The position numbers were made by a program, and so were the translations under genes. Positions 60,223 through 64,000 of a DNA stretch of 64,000 nt are shown here, piece by piece (positions within the stretch are counted from its first letter, which is position 1; every line of letters starts with the position of its first letter). The stretch is from positions 62,001-126,000 of the forward strand of contig JAFWOU010000014.1 in NCBI GenBank assembly GCA_017509715.1. Reading direction: 5' to 3'. Source of the stretch: Paludibacteraceae bacterium (GTDB lineage Bacteria > Bacteroidota > Bacteroidia > Bacteroidales > Paludibacteraceae). A model generated the notes under the pieces. The model had not been told where the DNA came from. It made no database searches and worked only from the letters and a program-made list of their open reading frames with translations.

Positions 60223-60991
60223 TAATAACTCTCTTCACCCCATTCTTCAGCCCCTGCAGCACGAGTTCCCGGAGCCATGCCCCGTAGCCCTTCACCCAGC
60301 GCTGAGGATGCGTGGTGATCATCAGTCGCCGCGGCAGACGGTCTTCCCGGATAGCCCGCAGGATATCCTCCGTCGCGTGATAGACCAGTCCTCGACGTAT
60401 CCATTCGTCCTGATGACCCTCTATCTTGTCGCGTACCGACACCTTGTAGCCGTCCCAGCATCGCCCCGTATCCGTCAGGTAGAACATATCCGCAAAGTCC
60501 ACATCAAAATAGGGCTCCCCCACGATACCATAGTCGCGGTAGTTGTACTCCTTCCATAGGTCACGCCCGTCGTACTTGCTCGTAGGCGCACCGTGCATGC
60601 AGATCGTCCGCACGGGGTAGAACTGGCGGAAATAGTTCAGCCACTCCTCAAAATGGCGTATAGCTGCTTTCGTATCACCTCCCGCCAACGACATATCCTC
60701 GTAATGATAGCCTATCTCGTGTCCCAACTCAGCAATGCGACGGATCACGTCCGGCTGGTTGCTCTCCGGTATGACGCGGAAATAATAACTGGCCCGAGCA
60801 CCCTCCTGCGCCTCCAGTTCGGCGATCGCCTGGCTACGCCGGGCACGCAGGTCCACGTCGTGGCGCAGCACCACCAGTCTCTCGGGTTTCCGGGCTGCTG
60901 TGCAGTACTCCTCCATGGTCATAAACGCGTACCCCGCCTCGCGGAGCGAGACCACCAATTGGCGGTATATGTCGGGCGTAAAATCACGCAT
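60197..60991 (-). CDS. Polysaccharide deacetylase-like protein
   Basis: 264 aa. The metal-binding start 'RLVVLRHDVDLRARRSQAIA' and 'RIAELGHEIGYHYEDMSLAG' match the carbohydrate esterase 4 / NodB fold, in the variant found near glycan loci. Later 'MHGAPTSKYDGRDLWKE' and 'LMITTHPQRW' complete the active-site pattern. It probably removes acetyl or similar groups from a surface glycan or its precursor. Its C-terminal 'SKGVKE' and stop codon come from an octamer array. First gene of the operon with the sugar transferase. Confidence 0.83.
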   Translation of the reverse strand: MRDFTPDIYRQLVVSLREAGYAFMTMEEYCTAARKPERLVVLRHDVDLRARRSQAIAELEAQEGARASYYFRVIPESNQPDVIRRIAELGHEIGYHYEDMSLAGGDTKAAIRHFEEWLNYFRQFYPVRTICMHGAPTSKYDGRDLWKEYNYRDYGIVGEPYFDVDFADMFYLTDTGRCWDGYKVSVRDKIEGHQDEWIRRGLVYHATEDILRAIREDRLPRRLMITTHPQRWVKGYGAWLRELVLQGLKNGVKRVIIRSKGVKE

Positions 60992-61018
60992 CGGGTTGTC
61001 TTTCTTTCTAAATCGGGC

Positions 61019-61051
61019 ACAAAATTACAAAAAAAAACGCATTCCTACAAA
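61019..61051 (-). promoter_or_regulatory. Promoter of deacetylase/sugar transferase operon
   Basis: Minus strand -33 TTTG (61048-61051), 20 nt, -7 TAATTTTGT (61019-61027). Confidence 0.7.
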
Positions 61052-61056
61052 TTTTA

Positions 61057-61089
61057 TTTGCAAATATGCAATTTTTGTAGTAATTTTGC
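61057..61089 (+). promoter_or_regulatory. Promoter of DUF4837 gene
   Basis: -33 TTTG (61057-61060), 20 nt, -7 TAATTTTGC (61081-61089). Divergent from the deacetylase promoter 5 nt away. Confidence 0.75.
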
Positions 61090-61109
61090 CGAGCAAAACA
61101 AAACGAAAC

Positions 61110-62216
61110 ATGAAAAAGACAGTTTTTTTTATCGCTTTAGCCGCTGTGCTGAGTGTAACGTTCACCGCTTGCGGTGACGGAGGTCGTACCCTGGGTAGTG
61201 CGACTGGCAGTATATACGAGTGTCTGGTAGTCATCCCGGACCATCCGCTGGAGCAAGCCATGGCCGATCCCTGGCAGGCCGACAACGGCAGTGCCTATGC
61301 CGAGAACATCACCAGCACCTACAAACTCGTAGCCGCTGCGATGGGAACGGACATGCCCTGTATGCCGCAGGTGGAGCCCTGCTTTAAGTTAGCGCAGGTA
61401 GCGCCGGCCGCTTTTGATGATTTCCTGAAGCCGACGCGCAACATTCTCATCGTCGATATCAATCCCGATAAATACACCGTCGTCAAGGCCAAGACCTCGA
61501 CCGACGTATGGTCCACGCCGCAGGCCGTCTATCGCATCCAGGCACCTAACGATACGGCTCTTGTGAGCTGGTGGTTGCGTTACGGCGACCAGGTACGCGA
61601 GTGGTTTGTAGGCCAGGAAATGCTGCGCCAGGCTACGTTCTACCGCCGTCAACCGAATCCGGACGCTATGCAACAGCTTCGTCACGACTACGGCTACGGA
61701 CTAACCATCCCCGAGGAGTATGTCTTTGTGAAAGATACCACGTTGGCAGGCGACATTCGCGTCTTCCTCTGCTGCAACGACAAGGGACCCATGCGTCGCT
61801 ACCTGACCCTCTATTCCTATCCCTACACCAGTCAGGCGCAGTTTGAGCCGGACAGTCTCATGGCAATGCGCGACAGCGTCATCGGCCGTATTATCACGGG
61901 TCAGACCGAGGGTTCGCACGTAGGTACCGAGTATAAGGTCATGCCGCCCCAGAGCCGTTCGCTGCGTCCGCTCCGGGAGGACGATGGCGGCTTCTATGCC
62001 GTTGAGATGCGGGGTCTATGGAAACTGTATGACGGCGAGGCGATGGGTGGTCCGTACGTAAGTCACACGCGTCTGGATCAGGTGAATGCCCGCGTTGTGA
62101 CCGTGGAGTCGATGCTCTTTGCACCGGGACAGAAGAAGCGCAACGCGATGCGCCAGGCCGAGTCGATACTCTATACGCTTCAAATGCCGAACGAGATACC
62201 GGCTGTCACCCAATGA
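61110..62216 (+). CDS. DUF4837 family lipoprotein
   Basis: 368 aa from the ATG at 61110; the lipoprotein signal ('LSVTFTAC') requires this start. 'TGSIYECLVVIPDHPLEQA' and the repeated 'NILIVDINPDKYT', 'FVKDTTLAGDIRVFLCCN', 'GLWKLYDGEAMGGPYVSHTR' match the Bacteroidetes DUF4837 family of envelope lipoproteins with unknown role. Its 3' end overlaps the convergent TonB receptor gene by 37 nt. Confidence 0.88.
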   Translation: MKKTVFFIALAAVLSVTFTACGDGGRTLGSATGSIYECLVVIPDHPLEQAMADPWQADNGSAYAENITSTYKLVAAAMGTDMPCMPQVEPCFKLAQVAPAAFDDFLKPTRNILIVDINPDKYTVVKAKTSTDVWSTPQAVYRIQAPNDTALVSWWLRYGDQVREWFVGQEMLRQATFYRRQPNPDAMQQLRHDYGYGLTIPEEYVFVKDTTLAGDIRVFLCCNDKGPMRRYLTLYSYPYTSQAQFEPDSLMAMRDSVIGRIITGQTEGSHVGTEYKVMPPQSRSLRPLREDDGGFYAVEMRGLWKLYDGEAMGGPYVSHTRLDQVNARVVTVESMLFAPGQKKRNAMRQAESILYTLQMPNEIPAVTQ

Positions 62217-64000
62217 CGGGGTTGTATGACGCCCGAGAAATCGTAGTACAGCTGATCGGCCATGTTGTGGGCATCGATGCTCACTTTCAGGCGATCGTTC
62301 TTCCAATAGAGGCTGCCGTCCAGTAGAAATACCGGGCGGTAGTTTTGTATCGTCCCGTCCAGGGCGGTGTATTCGCCTTGGCGTTGCCGGAAGCTGAGAC
62401 TCCATGAGGCTCCAAAACCGCGATAGATACGATGCTCCAGACGCAAGGTCGCCTTGTGCCGCAGGTAGTCGAGCGCATACATCGACATCATCCCGCCGGC
62501 GTTGGCACGTACGTCGCAGAAAGCATAACTCAGTTCCAGGCGTTGCAACCAGTAGTAGCCCTGCACACCTATCGTGGCTTCCGCACCCGCAGCATCTACG
62601 CGGGTGTTGTTGGTACTGCGCCATTGAATGACGGTGGGGTCAGCCGGTTTTATCCAATCGATGATGTCACGTCCCCAGCGGTAGTAGCCGGCTACGGAAG
62701 CGTACCAATGGTCGTGCGTATATTGTGCCGAGAGTTCCACCTGCAGGGCCCGTTCCGGGCGAGCCGTGGAGTCCGCCATCTGGGTGGCCGACTGGTAGTA
62801 AAGGTCGGTGAAGGTCGGTACGCGGATGGCGCGGTTGACGTTGAGGTATAGGTGCAGATCGCGGATAGGCTGATAGGCCAGGTTGAGACCTGCCGACCAG
62901 TCATGTCCGAACTGTGAGTTCCATACGCCCGACGCACCCAGCGAAGCACTCAGTCCGCGCCAGTAGAAACGCTGTTCGGCAAAGTAACGGAGTTGCAGAC
63001 GATTATGCACCCCCATATTCGAACTGCGGATATACTCATCGCGCAACTCAACGCCGGCTGTCGTCTTGCTCCAGCTGTTCGACCATCCGGCTTCGGCATG
63101 CAGACCGGCGGTATGGGTCCAATGGCGATTTGGGGTGTACCATGCCGGCGCCGGCAGACCGTCAGCATCCATGCTGTCGCGAAAGAGTTCGAAGCGGTCG
63201 TAGTGGGCCCGATAGTAGGCGTTGGTACGAACGGCCCAACCGTTCTGCCATTGATGGTCGTAGGCGGCTGTGAGAAAGGCGGTACGCGTAGCGTCAAACT
63301 GATTCGGGTACTTGACGGAGTAGAAGGCGTTGGCCCCTGCATCCTTCATCTGGGCACCCAACTGAATATCCAGTCCGCGATAGCCGGTCTGGAGATATGC
63401 GTTGGTGATGCGGTAGTCGGTGTTCGCGGCATAGCCGGAGGACCGGTTGTAGGAGGCAGAGGCATTCAGATACCAGTCGCCCCGCTGCGTCCGAACCGCT
63501 AGGGCCGGATGGATCAGGCCGTACTCTCCCGCGGTCAGACTGCCCAAGAAAAGTGTATTAGATGCGTTTTTCGACTCCTGAGGCATTGGGGCTGACGGCT
63601 GAAGGCTGAAGGCTGATGGCTTTGTAATAATGTTCACGGCGCCCGAGAAGGCATCTACGGCGTAGTTGGTACCTTGCAGCATTTCGACGCGCTCGATGAG
63701 GAGCGCATCCAGGGGCAGGTCCATCGTATAATGTTCGGTCTGGGGATCCGTCATGTCGATGCCATTGAGTAGCACTTTGACCTGCTTGGCCGTACCGCCT
63801 CGCATGGCCAGGTCGGCCTGTACCCCACTCGCTCCGCGTTCGCGTATATCGATACCGGGCAGGTACTGCAGCAGGTCGGCAACGGTCTGAACGGGTAGCA
63901 ATCGGATATCTTCGGCCGTGAGTACGGCAACGGGACGGTACTGCGCACCTTCCATCGTCATCTGTTCACCCACCACCTCGATCTGGTCCAACGTCCGTTC
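62180..64000 (-). CDS. TonB-dependent receptor (5' end outside window)
   Basis: At least 606 codons; the frame runs through the right edge ('ERTLDQIEVVGEQMTMEG'). Plug domain 'VQTVADLLQYLPGIDIRERG', 'DLAMRGGTAKQVKVLLNGID', then a 22-strand-type barrel ending 'QPRHWVTAGISFGI' with a family-typical last strand. It resembles BtuB/colicin-type receptors; the ligand is unknown. A TTCAGCC array is translated as 'KPSAFSLQPSAP' exactly at the plug-barrel junction. The stop codon overlaps the DUF4837 gene. Confidence 0.9.
   Translation of the reverse strand, partial: ERTLDQIEVVGEQMTMEGAQYRPVAVLTAEDIRLLPVQTVADLLQYLPGIDIRERGASGVQADLAMRGGTAKQVKVLLNGIDMTDPQTEHYTMDLPLDALLIERVEMLQGTNYAVDAFSGAVNIITKPSAFSLQPSAPMPQESKNASNTLFLGSLTAGEYGLIHPALAVRTQRGDWYLNASASYNRSSGYAANTDYRITNAYLQTGYRGLDIQLGAQMKDAGANAFYSVKYPNQFDATRTAFLTAAYDHQWQNGWAVRTNAYYRAHYDRFELFRDSMDADGLPAPAWYTPNRHWTHTAGLHAEAGWSNSWSKTTAGVELRDEYIRSSNMGVHNRLQLRYFAEQRFYWRGLSASLGASGVWNSQFGHDWSAGLNLAYQPIRDLHLYLNVNRAIRVPTFTDLYYQSATQMADSTARPERALQVELSAQYTHDHWYASVAGYYRWGRDIIDWIKPADPTVIQWRSTNNTRVDAAGAEATIGVQGYYWLQRLELSYAFCDVRANAGGMMSMYALDYLRHKATLRLEHRIYRGFGASWSLSFRQRQGEYTALDGTIQNYRPVFLLDGSLYWKNDRLKVSIDAHNMADQLYYDFSGVIQPRHWVTAGISFGI
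63590..63622 (-). repeat. TTCAGCC heptamer array in TonB receptor gene
   Basis: On the minus strand: ATCAGCC, TTCAGCC, TTCAGCC, GTCAGCC. Translated in frame between the plug and the first barrel strand. Confidence 0.88.

Overview
The window looks like chromosomal DNA of an anaerobic member of the order Bacteroidales. The evidence is a homodimeric-type pyruvate:ferredoxin oxidoreductase and a 2[4Fe-4S] ferredoxin, cargo-like C-termini and a plug protein of the type IX secretion system (T9SS), DUF4837, PCMD and PepSY-like proteins, and a very uniform set of Bacteroidetes promoters (-33 TTTG, about 20 nt, then TAnnTTTGC). A family or genus cannot be fixed from the sequence alone.

Layout. 1-3.8 kb: a partial OprO/P-like porin, a hemerythrin/LuxR regulator coupled to a NUDIX hydrolase, a PepSY-like protein and a remnant of a PhoU domain. 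3.9-7.7 kb: a TPR/HTH membrane lipoprotein, an ECF sigma factor operon with a putative anti-sigma protein and a DUF6249-like membrane protein, and a truncated YhcG-type gene. 7.7-13.4 kb: an AAA/DUF4143 ATPase between imperfect direct repeats, a lipoprotein plus outer-membrane beta-barrel pair, and a DUF1295 membrane protein. 13.5-17.7 kb: an accessory stretch of mostly unrecognised small genes with an HNH nuclease, an iteron-like cluster, tandem and direct repeats and a small lipoprotein. 17.7-31.7 kb: housekeeping genes (pyruvate:ferredoxin oxidoreductase, ferredoxin, ruvC, an FtsB/DivIC-like gene, ligA, dapA, infC-rpmI-rplT) with a second AAA ATPase and secreted proteins. 31.9-46.5 kb: envelope and secretion genes, namely a lipoprotein, PpiD-like chaperone, AmpG-like MFS protein, pssA, secreted endonuclease I, two large IgGFc-binding-like surface proteins around an OmpA-family protein, and a PAP2 phosphatase. 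47.3-47.6 kb: tRNA-Val and tRNA-Thr. 47.7-61 kb: the T9SS plug protein, a five-gene leftward operon (WbpB-like dehydrogenase, two Wza-like proteins, a Tyr-rich Wzc-like kinase, an esterase-LysM fusion), and a second leftward operon (polysaccharide deacetylase, sugar transferase, FAD/Fe-S oxidoreductase). 61-64 kb: a DUF4837 lipoprotein and a partial TonB-dependent receptor.

The most unusual feature is a scattered class of degenerate tandem arrays with short units, mostly 7 or 8 bp. There are at least 20 loci. Unit sequences differ from locus to locus, but placement is consistent: in 5' leaders just before the start codon, across stop codons at operon junctions, or in frame inside coding regions at linkers and loops, including two sites in ligA, one in the sigma factor and two in a TPR regulator. 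Where a unit could create a stop codon (CCCGTAA inside the LuxR-type gene), the units in the dangerous phase carry TCA or TCC instead of TAA. I do not know a described mechanism for this pattern. It is the best candidate here for an undescribed system.
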